This document shows positions 1 through 13,149 of a stretch of DNA of 64,000 nucleotides, in pieces. Every line of letters begins with the position of its first letter. The first letter of the stretch is position 1. Both the position numbers and the translations under genes were made by a program. The stretch comes from Sipunculus nudus (taxonomy: Eukaryota > Annelida > Sipuncula > Golfingiida > Sipunculidae). The notes beneath the pieces are model-generated. The model saw only the letters and a list, made by a program, of their open reading frames with translations, ran no database searches and was not told the origin of the DNA. The stretch spans positions 79,882,142 to 79,946,141 of the forward strand of contig CM049306.1 in the NCBI GenBank assembly GCA_026874595.1, given 5' to 3'.

Positions 1-1905
1 TCCTTAAATTTGGCATACAGTTAGATTTCTCCAAAATCCCCTACCATGCCAAGAATTTGGTCACTAGGACTTAATTCCTTCGAGATATCAATGAAAAACG
101 TCATTTTTCCATTTAAAACCCATTGTTACACTTTAAGACTGCCTAATATCAAAACCACTGATCTGACTTTGATCATATATAATATACATATTTTTCTATA
201 CATTTGCTATGCACATGCCAGAAATGATGTCAGTATTGTGTATTTTTTTTAAGTTTTGGGCCCAAACATAATGCACTTTGTAAAAATCAAGAAATATATT
301 TACTCCCTTAACAAGGGCATTGCTGAAGCTAGAGATTTTATTGTCAGGGATGTAACATTATTTAATCAAGATTCAATTGAATACCCAAAATTAGTTCTGA
401 ATTTTTCAAATTTAATAAGTTATTAGTATAAATATAAAATTAGTACCTTAAATTTTGCCCAACTGTGACCATGGCACGTTTGTTTCCTGAGAGCACTGTT
501 GATATAATTTTCATATCATGCACACATAAAGATTTCAGCTTTTTAGTTTAGAAAGCAGAAAGAAATTGGCCAAATATTGTAGCTTTTATTAATGTTTTTA
601 TGAGACCCTGTCAGACTTTGGCTCTCTCCAGCCCCTCTTGAGTCACCTGTATGTTGACCTTGTTGACCTTTCATCAAATTATGCACGCTTGAGGTGAGAA
701 TCCAGGCAGCTTATGGCCAGCCACAGTTGATCCAGGTGTCCAACCCAACTCATCTAGTAGTTTTAACCAACAACATAACAATAAACAATAAGTTAATAAA
801 TTTTTCTTGTTTTTTAATAACAAATTAAAGAAAAATAGAAAAGGAATTTGTTAGTTTATAATAACAGGAAATTAACTTGCAGTTACTGATGATATAAGAA
901 TCTTGTATCGATGGGTAGAATGTCACATATTCCAAATAACACCATGCAGTCACCTATGGCATTTTTCAGTTCATTTTTAATGATAAAGAAGTAAATCATA
1001 TTATTCATTACTAATCATTAGGGATTATATGAAGGAAATTAATGATAGACAAAGATGCAGTTGATAATATTAATCTAGATTCCTACTGTGTCTAGTGTGT
1101 ACATTGATGTGAAATTAGTCCAAAATGAATTTTTTACAGTTATTTTTTAAAATAAATAAAAGCCATAAAACCAGGTGTTATGATCATTATTTAAATGTGT
1201 GAATTTTGTATATTCTGGATTCTCAAAATCATTGTTTGGTGAAAACTGAATAAATACCAGACATGGTGCAAATACTTTGTAATTGTATTTAAATACGAAT
1301 ATGATTATGTACTCCATTATAAAATTTCTTGCATAAAGAATGGGAATTCAGGTAAAAATGAAAGTATATGAATACTCGTGCAAATACTTTCAAAATGTAT
1401 TCATGAATGCATTCATGAATATATTCTTTAATATTATTTTAATAATCATATCAGTTATATTTCATTTTAAAAAATCATATGATTCTCTTATTATTTTTAA
1501 TAAAAATTATATTTGGGACAATATTTGTAATTTTTTAAATAAATAGTTACTCTTATATTATATGTTCTGCTTATAAGTTGTATGGCCAAGTCAAAGTCTG
1601 TGTGACAATAGCACTCCATTTGTTTATAAAATAAATGAAATCAATCCTCTTCCCTGTCTCCAAAGATACTATCAAAATCATACATAAGCTAAACACCCAC
1701 AACTCATAATACAGCTTATATTTATTACCACACAAAACCAGCATGTGCCTCATTTCTAAAAAATATTTTTTTATTTTTTATCATATATAACAGCTGAGCG
1801 TCGTGACCCATAGGTCCCTTGTTTTTCACTGTGAAGATTTGTTAGATTCCAAGAAAAGAAAATTGAGCGCTATATTACCGTCATATATAAGTTTCGAATA
1901 TGTAT
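1..1905. other. AT-rich DNA without a recognised gene
   Basis: I see no exon, RNA gene or bounded mobile element here. Open frames are short (under 70 codons), AT-rich and resemble no family I know. The composition matches the transposon-derived intergenic DNA elsewhere in the window. Confidence 0.5.
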
Positions 1906-2170
1906 TTAGGTGGAGCGCAGGGCTCAAAGCCGGGAGGTTGTGAGTTCAAATTTCTGCCGAGGAGTGCATGAGATGTGCGATTTTTCACGGTCGGCCGCCA
2001 CACTAGGTCAGCGCTCTGCAGGCTTAAAGGGGAGATTGTCCAACAGTCGAGTTCAACTTGCAAATGAGTGCACCTTTCGGAGGTTCCTTGGTGTTATGAC
2101 CCAGCAGTGGGGATGACACAGACCCAGGATTCGCAGGAGTAGTAAAGCTTTGTTGACACCAGGATTATCG
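1906..2170 (+). mobile_element. tRNA-like SINE, degraded
   Basis: A GC-richer island in AT-rich DNA begins with a tRNA-like head. It has an A-box-like stretch near 1911-1925 and a B-box-like GAGTTCAAATTTC around 1941-1955. A non-tRNA body follows and ends in a short A-rich stretch. This is the usual layout of a tRNA-derived SINE transcribed by RNA polymerase III. The head is too diverged to assign a parental tRNA. I found no target duplication, so the ends are approximate. Confidence 0.4.
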
Positions 2171-2956
2171 CGTGCAAGCCCCTGTACTATAGTCTGAAAC
2201 CGGAATTCTTAGTTAAACAATCATTAGCAAATAGAGGCGGTTACTTCCACCAAAAATCTAAAAAAAAAAATGTATTTAAAAGATCCTTCAGGATTTCATC
2301 ATTAGTGAAGTTAGACGTGCTATAAAAACGTACTAGCTGATAAACCCGGTAAGGTCCAGGGGTCCGGACCTCCCTCCACCTTTTTCGGCCGCCGCAACCT
2401 TTTTTTTAATGGTTTTAGACAAATTTGTCTAGACCCTTCTTTTCCGGATCTTCGGACCTCTTTTTAGGTTTTTTAGTCATTAAATATTGTATTTAAGGTG
2501 GGAAACCACTCAAAGTAAGCAATAATGTGTTTACGGACTATAAACTTAAGTATTGAAAGTGGAAAAAGAAACATTTAAAGTAAGAAAACAGAGTTCAATT
2601 GATGAAATCTTGATGCAATGCGTGGCTGGGCCGTTACCACCTCATTATGGTCCGGGTATAATGTCCTTGTTGACTATATGTCACGTTCTCTACACAAATG
2701 GTCTGTCTATGATTGTCAAGGATAAACATCCTGCTCACATTCATACACACAGCATGCTTTTACGCCGAAAACCTGAGGAGTGTAAATAACCAAAACTAAG
2801 TAAATGGCGCAAATATAGAGTATGCATTGACAACATCCATGCCAAATATATAACAAACAGAAGGTATTTGTCCGTGTGATATATTTTATATGTTTATTAA
2901 CCTGTGGATCTACTTTGCGGTGTAATGTCCGTGGTCATGACGCGTTATTATTAAAA
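2171..2956. other. Intergenic DNA, no gene recognised
   Basis: No exon is recognised. A perfect 16-bp palindrome (TAGACAAATTTGTCTA) lies at 2416-2431, next to a second palindromic cluster built on GGTCCGGACC near 2368-2377. These may be the remains of a transposon end. Confidence 0.4.
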
Positions 2957-3269
2957 TAAGGCCAAAATAAAAAAAAGGTATGGTTCTCAGGCACTTTTTT
3001 TTATTTTAAATTTTTTGGTATGTTTCAATAAAAATGTCAAATGATAAGGGAAAAGCATGAAAATAACTGTTTTATTTTACTAAATAAGTAAAAGCACTAC
3101 AAAACAAAGGAAATTGTATGGTTTTATCTTCTTGAAAGAAATGTCGGAGAGGCAGCAGCTCAAAATTGGAAAGTTTTTATTGAAAATTAAAATAAAAATT
3201 TTTGATGCGGGGGTTTAAAATTGATGCGGGGGGTGCCTGAGAACCATACCTTTAATTTTTTTTGGCCTA
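2957..3269. mobile_element. MITE copy 1 (about 310 bp, long TIRs)
   Basis: Both ends carry the same inverted sequence. The left end reads GGCC, an A-rich run, then AGGTATGGTTCTCAGGCAC (to about 2994). The right end is its complement, GTGCCTGAGAACCATACCT followed by a T-rich run and GGCC (about 3232-3267). The interior is AT-rich with a short 'GATGCGGGGG' motif repeated near the right end, and has no coding capacity. A second copy lies at 10008-10321, so this is a family of non-autonomous DNA transposons. The superfamily cannot be assigned because the target duplication is unclear. Confidence 0.75.
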
Positions 3270-3505
3270 AACAGTAACTTGTGCACATGCTTCCTTGGAT
3301 AGTTTTTAGTGATACAACTGTTTCCATGATTGTTGAAGATGTAAATGTAAGGTGATAATGTAGCCACTTTTGTTGTGGTCATTTCAACATTATGCAAAAT
3401 GATTACCTGGACGAATCAGGGGATTAACCATCATTGCTTGCTGACATAAGGAATGAATGCCAAAGGATGGAGACTTTACTGACTATACACATGGGTCAGT
3501 GAGTG

Positions 3506-3721
3506 GGTCAACAGGCGCGGAACCAGGGGTTTTTGCAGGGAGGAGTCAACCGTACGGGTGTCATGCACAAAGATTGTCTTAAAAAACGTCGTTGGTCAAG
3601 AGCAAGGGGGGGGGGATCTCAACTCCCAAAACCCCACGTCATGCATAAGATTTGTCTGAAAAAAAGGTTGTTGGTTGAGAGCAAAACCCCCTCTCCACTC
3701 CGGGTCCGCGCCTGGTCAACA
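3506..3721. mobile_element. hAT-type MITE (200 bp) with 8-bp TSD
   Basis: An 8-bp direct repeat GGTCAACA flanks the element (3506-3513 and 3714-3721). Between them, 3514-3713 starts with GGCGCGGAACC and ends with the near complement GGGTCCGCGCCT. An 8-bp target duplication with such ends is typical of hAT-superfamily MITEs. The interior is two diverged direct copies of a ~90-bp segment, each starting GTCATGCA and ending in a poly-G or poly-C run. It has no transposase. Confidence 0.75.
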
Positions 3722-6170
3722 TGCGTAACTCCGTCACTGACAGAAGGGGTATTCTTATACACAATAGACCTTAACCCTGCGCTGTAGGTGCAGGCATTCC
3801 GGTCTTTGCCGAAGGCAGTTCGGCTGTTTTCGGTGGTAACCTCCACGCAATTTAATAACCATTAACCAATAACAAAAATCACTCAAAATGATGTACATTT
3901 AATATTATTTATTTTCATATCAGCGAGTTCACTGCGGGAACAATAACCTTTAGAATGAGGTTTAGCACAGTGTCATACTCAACGCGGTTTCAGAGAACAT
4001 TGAGGACAAAAGGGGACAGAATTCCTATGATAAGTGTTAGATTTTCGGTACTAGCCTTATACCATAAATTCAAACCTGCGACGGCAGCATTGGCATTATA
4101 CTCTTTATTCGCAAAATGGCAGCCCTCATGAGTGGTTCCGAAATTATGCGAGGTCAGGGTTTGATAAGAGCACGAAAATAGGATGGAAAGGTACCCCGGG
4201 TCATTCTCAAGGTGGGAATCAATCTGCAGAGAGAGTTATATTCCAAGTAGAATCAGGGGGAACGCTATAGAGATGACCGCGCCCTCATCCGCAATTACAG
4301 TAGGATTTATAACTAAACACATCACGACGTAAAGGAAAAATTAGAGTAAAAGAAGAATTTAGGATTATAAATGACTTTTTCTAACAATTTTAAGTTCACA
4401 GTTAATAAATGATACCATTTCTTATTAAGTTTAACGGCAGTCTTGAATTTTCATTGCTGAATATTCATTTTAAGAGAGTTTCAGTTAAATATAATAAATT
4501 AAGTAGATTTTATTATCTTAATAATACGATATGACCGCAAAAGCCCTTTCAGAAGCAATGGAAAGTATGCTGTTAAATGTTAATATTCAGTTTGGAACGT
4601 AACATATAAGATTATCCAAACCAAGTTGTTGTATCCACAGAACTATGAAAGATAGAAAAAGACATGAACAAATACCTCAGGTCAAGTTCCAATCTTACGA
4701 ATCAGGTGACTGTTGCATTACATGTAATCACATTGAAATGAAAGTGGTAATAATATATACAGATATGTATTAAAAATGCAGTCTGTACACTGGCATACAT
4801 GCAGTCATGTACATGTATCATTTTGCCATGCAGTGGTTTTATAAGTATTTACTTACTAACATTTTCTGTCTCACAATAAGTCTTTCATTTACACATGCTG
4901 CTAAATGTAAATATATGCCTGGTCATCCAAATTTAGTATACTTTCAAAATCATAATCGTGAGGTTGTAACAACTCTTCTTTATCAATTCATATTGGTATT
5001 CAATTATTTAAAGGACATTCTGACATTCATTGAATCGTCATGAGGGCTCTATACAATATCGTATTTGGGAGGTAAATAGTATATCCATTGTATACTGTCT
5101 CTACCTTAAGCTTCCTTTCCTCTTATCCGGAAACCGATACCGGGCCTGGATACTGTTAAATTTGCGGTTGATTTAAGAAATGCGGTTTTAATTATATAAT
5201 ACATGATATGAATCGACATTACATATGATATCGTAATAATTTGAAATACATATGGTGCTGGTATTAGATATGGCATTGTACGAATTAAAGTCTTTCATTA
5301 TACCCTGGCATAGTGCCCACTCGAGCCGGATCCGGGGTTTGCTGCTGTTGAATAAAAACTATTCTTTTATCCGGCATATCAGGTTTACATCATGAAATAT
5401 AATGTTCTCTCCAAGAAATATAATAATATCCTTAAAGATTTCATTCTTAAGCACGTTCCTTACGACTATACACTGTAGAAATGAACTTGCACAGGATGCA
5501 ATCAGTGGCGCGAAGTAAACATAAATACAGTATCGGTGTGGTACTTTTAGTTATTCGACATTGTGAAAGATATATAAGTGTGATCATTTGTTATTCATGA
5601 TATGCCTCCTCCCTTGATTGCAAAATTTCGTACATTCTTGGCAGTATCTTCGGTTGTATATATGTAAGAGAACGTGTAGTAATCCATTCATGATATGACC
5701 GGGATATAAGAAATATATTTTAATATTTAATACATATGGCATATACGTAAATAGAAAATATGATAATACGTTAATAAATATGAACTAAAATCATAATAAC
5801 AGTACCCTCTTGATAACAAAACTTTGTAATACAGCAAATATCTAGTTCCGGAGTATATATTACGTTGGGGAATATTAGGGCGCGTTCTTCACCAGAGAGT
5901 TCTTCCGTCCTCTACTTGGAAGACACATGTCTAATGGCCACCAAACGCTCCCCACAGATTCCCACATTGAGACTTATTCATACCGTGGCCTATAAGAAAT
6001 TTCGAAATCACTCAATGGGACTGCTACTTTACGTACAGACTAAAACCATTTCCCCTCTCCTAAAACAGCCGCTTTGCAGTGGGAGGATATTACGTGCACA
6101 ATTTCATGGATTCCATGCGAAACATTTTGAAACAATGGCGCTCTCTCTTTCGCACTTTCTCTGTCTCTTT
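3722..6170. other. Intergenic DNA, no gene recognised
   Basis: I found no exon or bounded element in most of this stretch. A short segment at about 3763-3835 (ACAATAGACCTT...CTGCGC) resembles part of the repeat in the duplicated block near 34.7 and 37.2 kb, so a fragment of that family is probably present. The rest is AT-rich and featureless to me. Confidence 0.4.
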
Positions 6171-6184
6171 CTCTATCTATCTAG

Positions 6185-6260
<76 letters not shown>
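6171..6260. repeat. (CTAT)n followed by (AT)n microsatellite
   Basis: About eleven CTAT units (6171-6214) run into an uninterrupted AT dinucleotide tract to 6260. It creates a spurious open frame of Tyr/Ile/Ser repeats. It directly abuts the left end of the hAT-like element, and its last bases may be that element's target duplication. Confidence 0.95.
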
Positions 6261-6264
<4 letters not shown>

Positions 6265-8349
6265 CAGGGGTAATCGTAATCAGTAATCGTAATCAATTAC
6301 AATCGATTGCATTTTTTAAAGTAATCGTAATCGTAATCGATCACATTAATTTATAAAAAGGAAAGTAATTGTAATCGTAATCAATTAATCTCCTAAGGTA
6401 AACGTTATCATGATGATTAGATATGAATACATTGATTACTTTTGTATTTTCAAATTTTAAACAGCTAATGTTTCCTTAAACACTTATCTTTCCTGTTTAA
6501 CACTGATAAAAAAATCATTAAAAGTGAAGTATGCAGCTATTGTAACTCCTGACAGCCATCAATTCATACCAAGGTAGTAGATATATCTAACGGAAGCTAG
6601 ATGGATTGTTTGTGTGAGCAAATGTGTGTGAGCAGATAAAATAAGAGAGGAATAAATAAAATTAGCATTTTAAATTTAATTTCTATCATATTTAGTATGG
6701 TCATCATAACTTTATCAAAGACCATGGTGAAGTGCTAACTATAATAGCTGTTAGCTATACTATCTTGTGTAAATCTGCAAAAATGAGCAGTTATAGTAAG
6801 CCAGGTAATATTCACCTGCCAGTTACCTCCTGAGCAAATCACCTCATTTGTATATGAGCAAAGACTATAAACCTAGTCATGATTAATTGTCCACACATAA
6901 CCATAAACAGATACCTTTGTACAACATCTTGAACACACTAACAAATGTTCAGTAGCTTACATGGCTAAATGCATAAAAAACATATCATACCTTATCATAC
7001 CCTAAATGGTCAGATTTTTCATTTTAATGGGGAAAATAAACTGACGCGGCCCTATGTCTTCCCATGTACATGCAGCTATACTGAAATATAAAACGAAATG
7101 GATAAAAGGATCCATTTCTATAAAGTATGTGTGCCCAGAGCCACTAGCTGCTCTAGCTGGAGGACATTATTGGCTGACAACATTTCACACCATATATTTT
7201 ACAAAGATATGGTCAGTGGTCAGGCTAATCCTGTTAAGTAATGCTACGCTAATTAGCTGAAAAGGGTTTGGTACTTCTATGGAGATAGAATTTGATTCTC
7301 CATGGAACTACAAGGGGAGTCCAGCTTTTATCCAGGTGTACACAGAGATAGATATCGAAAGAGCATGTTTTTTTTTGTAACATGCAGTATTTGCCCATGT
7401 AGAGCTCTTTACCAGCCATTGGTCTTTGGCAGATCCATGAGGAGAACACCTCAGGCTTTGTGGGTTATGTAAAGCTATATCCAGCTGGTGACAAAGGCAG
7501 ATGCAGCCCCTGTAGTGGCTTCAATTAGGTCACAGGTAATCATGTTGGTGCTCTACTCTGGGCCATGTTATGTAATATGAGAAACTGGCCACAAGTATAA
7601 GCCCACAGTACTGAACAGTCTAAACATACAACATTATGGCCAGGTACATTCGTGCAACATCATGTCCAGTGGGGACTGCAAACCCGAATCTGTCTAAAAG
7701 ATTAGAGAATTAAGATTTCACTAGCTCAACACTTTTATATATAGTAATATAGTAAATTCTCTTCTGAAATTGGAATAATCGGAGAAAAATGGACAGACAT
7801 TATATTCTGGTTTGAAAGGGGATCACTGTTACTACAACCATATTTTTGGTTTGCAGAAACCCAAATTTTAATCATGAACCCGCCCTGCCCCGCATATGCC
7901 AGCTTTTACCCCGGACCCGCCCCCACCCCGCAGATGAATTTTTTTAGACCCACCCTGCGAAAATCATGAAATCAAGACTTAAAATGTTTATAAAGTGCAA
8001 AAAGCATTTGAAATGATATAAATCTTTTTCAAGTTATTCTTCAGACTATTTATCAATCTCATATCTTGATGAGACTAAGTACTGGATCTGTATTCTCTGT
8101 TAATTTTCTTTTCTGTGATGCATTTGCACGAATAAAGGTTATAGAATACAATTTTAGAGTAACCTTTTGACAATATTAAGGTTTGTAATCGTGGCTGTAA
8201 TCATGATTATCATAAAGTAATCGTAATCGCAATCGATTACATGAACTAAATTAAGTTAATCGTAATTGTAATCGTAATCGTTTATTTCCATAGTAATCGT
8301 AATCGTTATCGTAATCGATTACATATATCAAGTAATCACCCTATGTCTG
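6261..8349. mobile_element. Non-autonomous hAT-like transposon (2.1 kb)
   Basis: The left end starts CAGACAGGGGTAATCGTAAT. The right end is ATCACCCTATGTCTG, whose complement is CAGACATAGGGTGAT, so the termini are short inverted repeats starting CAGACA. Flanking 8-mers are ATATATAT and ATATATTA, consistent with an 8-bp hAT duplication in a TA tract, although low complexity weakens this. Subterminal zones (6268-6390 and 8170-8330) are packed with TAATCG/CGATTA hexamers, as expected for transposase-binding repeats. The interior has a C-rich patch (7880-7965) and no transposase frame. Confidence 0.6.
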
Positions 8350-8359
8350 ATATATTAAG

Positions 8360-8361
<2 letters not shown>

Positions 8362-8420
<59 letters not shown>
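8362..8420. repeat. (TA)n microsatellite
   Basis: An uninterrupted TA dinucleotide tract lies just right of the hAT-like element. With the (AT)n at 9030-9132 it brackets a 600-bp GC-richer segment. Confidence 0.95.
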
Positions 8421-10007
<1,587 letters not shown>

Positions 10008-10321
10008 GGCCAGAAAAAAGGTATGGTTCTCAGGCTCTTTTTTTCAGAAATCAGTGCGGGCAGGCGGTTTTTTTATTTCATTTTTTTGTATGTTTTAATA
10101 AAAATGTATAATGATCAAGGGAAAGCATAATAATAACATTTTTTTTTCTTAATACGTAAAAAGCACTACATTACAAAGGAAACTTATCAAAATTGTATAT
10201 TTTAATTTCTTGAAAGATGAAAATCAAAATGAAAATTTTTGATGCGGGGGAGGGGGGGGGGGGGGGTGTTAAAATTGACGCGCGCGGTGCCTGAGAACCA
10301 CACCTTTTTTTTATTTTTGCC
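10008..10321. mobile_element. MITE copy 2 (long TIRs)
   Basis: This is the second copy of the 2957-3269 MITE. The left end is GGCC, an A-run and GGTATGGTTCTCAGGC. The right end is GGTGCCTGAGAACCACACC, a T-run and GCC. The internal order matches copy 1, including the GATGCGGGGG motif, which has expanded here into a 15-G run (10252-10266). The copies differ by many substitutions and indels, so neither is recent. Confidence 0.75.
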
Positions 10322-10900
10322 AATAAAGTAATCTGCAACTTAATATGGCTTGCATTAGCATGGGACTTGTTTGCTGAGAAAATGTGAAGAGAACAATCCA
10401 CCGAAGTACGGACAGGAGCCCCCCCCCCCCCCCCTTCCTCCGCCCACCCAATTCTAGTCAAAAGCACGGCTCATAAAATTGAGGAAAGTAGCCCAAAACC
10501 TAGAACATAAACATTTTCTTCATTTAATTTTCCACCTTATAAAACGGTATGTATAGCTTTTGGTTATGATAGTAAGTTTTGATCAATTTTCAACACTATA
10601 TGTAATCAAAATTTACAATTGATTTGAACATTCAAGACAATTCTATAGGCTAACATTAACTATAAGGCCATTGAGGCAAGCCATACCATATTTTTTATCA
10701 TGATATGTAAAATTGACAAAATATTGAGGTAGATATGAAGAAACTAGGAAGTGTAAGAAGTGAAGATAATTTCAGTGGCTATATACAAAATTAAAAATTG
10801 AGTTATATTCCTCTAAAATGATACTTGGTCCCCATCCCCCTGACCAACCCCTCTTAAATGAGGCCGATGATTAGCACTGATTATTTTAAGGGTGATATTA
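10322..10900. other. Intergenic DNA, no gene recognised
   Basis: AT-rich DNA with a 16-C homopolymer at 10419-10434. No exon or bounded element is seen. Confidence 0.4.
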
Positions 10901-11070
10901 ACTGGCCCAGTCGGTAAGGTTTCAGTGTTGGTGTATGCAGAAATTAGGACAGGTACTGCATTCTGACGACAAATTATATAACGTATTCTTAGAACGTGGT
11001 ATTTGTCCCGCTTCACTGAAGTTTAAGACTCAGCTACGTCTATCGGGGCATGGGAATAAGTTTTATTGTT
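10901..11070 (+). mobile_element. tRNA-derived SINE, family 2, copy 1
   Basis: The sequence begins ACTGGCCCAGTCGGTAAGG, a good A-box-like start of Leu/Ser type, and ends with AAGACTCAGCTACGTCTAT then GTTTTATT. A second copy at 26302-26470 shares start, middle (GTACTGC, TTCT, TGGTA) and end in the same order. Two copies with a tRNA-like 5' end support a SINE. The B box is degraded in this copy. Confidence 0.5.
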
Positions 11071-13149
11071 TTTTTTTCATATTTTAGTGGCAGTTCTATG
11101 TTCAGGTCTAAGGTTAACAGACAGGGCCGTTTTGATATCCCTCTGGGACAATGGAAAAAGGAATATGCTGGGGCCCTACCCTCTGCATATCTACTCAGAT
11201 ACTTCCCCGCACTACTCAGGAATGAAGACATCTTTGCACCTTCATGTAACCCAATCAAACTGCCTGAACGCTTCTGCTCAACAGCGTCGACTAGGCGAAA
11301 GCTAATTTTAGACATCATGTATTAAATTTAGAATAGTTAATCGACTTGTTTTTGCAGCAATTCTTTCAAGTCGTTTGACGCCAGCCGACTTTTCGCAAGT
11401 CCAGCCAGACCATAAAGTCGGCTTACCAAATGAAATCCAAGCCAAGTTTTTTTTTCCCAGGGCATCGACAATTGAGTGGCTGACAGGGTTCCTGGCTCAA
11501 GAACTGAAACGTGACTGCTACAAAAGAATCGCGATCAGCTTTGCTGATTGACTCTTATGACACCTTTCCTTGGCGTCTAATAGCTGACCTTAATCATTGA
11601 ACGAAAATGTAATATATAAATGGGTCCTCCAAGTGGTGGGTATAAAAAGCGATCTTCAATTTACCACTATAATGGAGGCGCTTAGCGAAGCTAGAAGTAT
11701 TTGCATTATCGTCATCTGTCCTTGGGTTCCCACGGGTATAGATGTTTTGAGTGTACCGACTCTGCCGGACGTTCCTCTCAATATTTTGGGTACCACAGGC
11801 ATTGATGTTCAATGATAATATATATAAGTACAAAAATCTTTATTAGCTATAGTAAAGAAAAATAAAAAAGTAAGTCTGACGATACACTTTTTTATGTGTC
11901 AGTCTGGACCAAATCATCCGCTTTGAATCAGTGCAAACTCTTACTAGCTTAGAAATCATGTCAGCCATCAGTGGAATCCCCTGATACAGTCCTTAAGATC
12001 ATGTCATATTTTGCCTTATGTTATTGTAGATTTTCATTATGTGTTCTTAAGAATTGGCTTGTCAAATGTGCATGTCTGGCAGAATGACGTCACTTCCTGT
12101 GATGTCGCGTTGCTGTCGGGGAACCTGGTTTTCCGATTATTATGTATAATAAGCCTAAATTGTTTATTTTATGTTGTATGATGTGTATGTGACACAGAGG
12201 TTAAAATCCAGGGGAGTTTTGAATTCTGCGTGAATCGGCTCTGAACTTTAATATCATTATGACATTTTGATAATATTCCCTAAAGAAAGAGACAATTTTT
12301 TAACCAGGATAAAATTGAGAATAGGTGAAAAAATATAAAGGATTTCACACACTTTTTACTCAACAATCATTTGTGCGAAATGCATGGTTATTATACTCCA
12401 GTATCTTATTTATCATGTGTGAAATGCAGAAATTCTGTCTTGGTAATACATCTCTTATTATTACTATCTGTGTTTTGTTGTTGTAAAATAAACAATTTTG
12501 AATTATATTTTCATGATATTTTTCTCTCAGTAGTTGTGTAATAACTTGCATACACAGTGTAAGTGTGTGTGTGGGGGGGGGGGGGGGGGGTTCCCCTGAC
12601 TACTAATAAACTGAGAGTGAGACTGTGAGACTGCCATTGTTTCTCCTGAGATGTCCATATTTAAAATACAGCTGCTCCTCGCTGCATGTAATTGTACAGA
12701 AAAATAAATGACGAAAAAATGAAAGTATACCATCCCAATGTTTTCTTATCTTTCCATTAACTTACCAGTTACTAGTTCTGATAGATATTACTGAGCTAAC
12801 ATGGTCCTTTCTTGTATTTAGGGGATCTCTGTCTGTCAGTCGCCAATATAACATTCAACTTGACCAATGCAAGACTGCAAATGGCTAAGGTTTATGTTAT
12901 TTTTTCAAAACAGTCGAAATAGTCATGCAAAATAGTAATATGTGTACAGGCCCGTTTGATGCATCGTACTTTTCTCCAAACAAATTAATGAAAACAGACT
13001 CATCTGTCATGACGCTGAGCTTTATTGACATACAAATGATACATGTATAGATATGATATGATCTGGTGATCATTTTTATGTTAAGGAACCTTGAACAATG
13101 GGTAGACTTCAGAGTGCTCATGATCATTATTTTTGCGTATGGTCCTTAG
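11071..13149. other. Intergenic DNA, no gene recognised
   Basis: 11095-11320 is of balanced composition and open on both strands, but matches no family I know and lacks a convincing splice context. A TATAAAAAG box at 11642 precedes a 47-codon frame starting at 11672, which I regard as chance. An 18-G run lies at 12573-12590. The rest is AT-rich and featureless. Confidence 0.35.

Noticed and set aside
5865-6356. 163-codon open frame on +
   Set aside because: Its length comes from the stop-free (CTAT)n/(AT)n tract. The remainder has no recognisable domain and overlaps the hAT-like element.
6171-6390. CRISPR-like array from regularly repeated hexamers
   Set aside because: The repeats are hexamers without unique spacers, in a eukaryotic transposon end.
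11050-11325. Overlapping open frames on both strands, about 90 codons
   Set aside because: No domain, no convincing splice sites, and both strands are equally open, which points to composition or a repeat.
11642-11815. TATA box followed by a 47-codon frame
   Set aside because: The spacing is plausible but the peptide matches nothing and there is no other promoter evidence.
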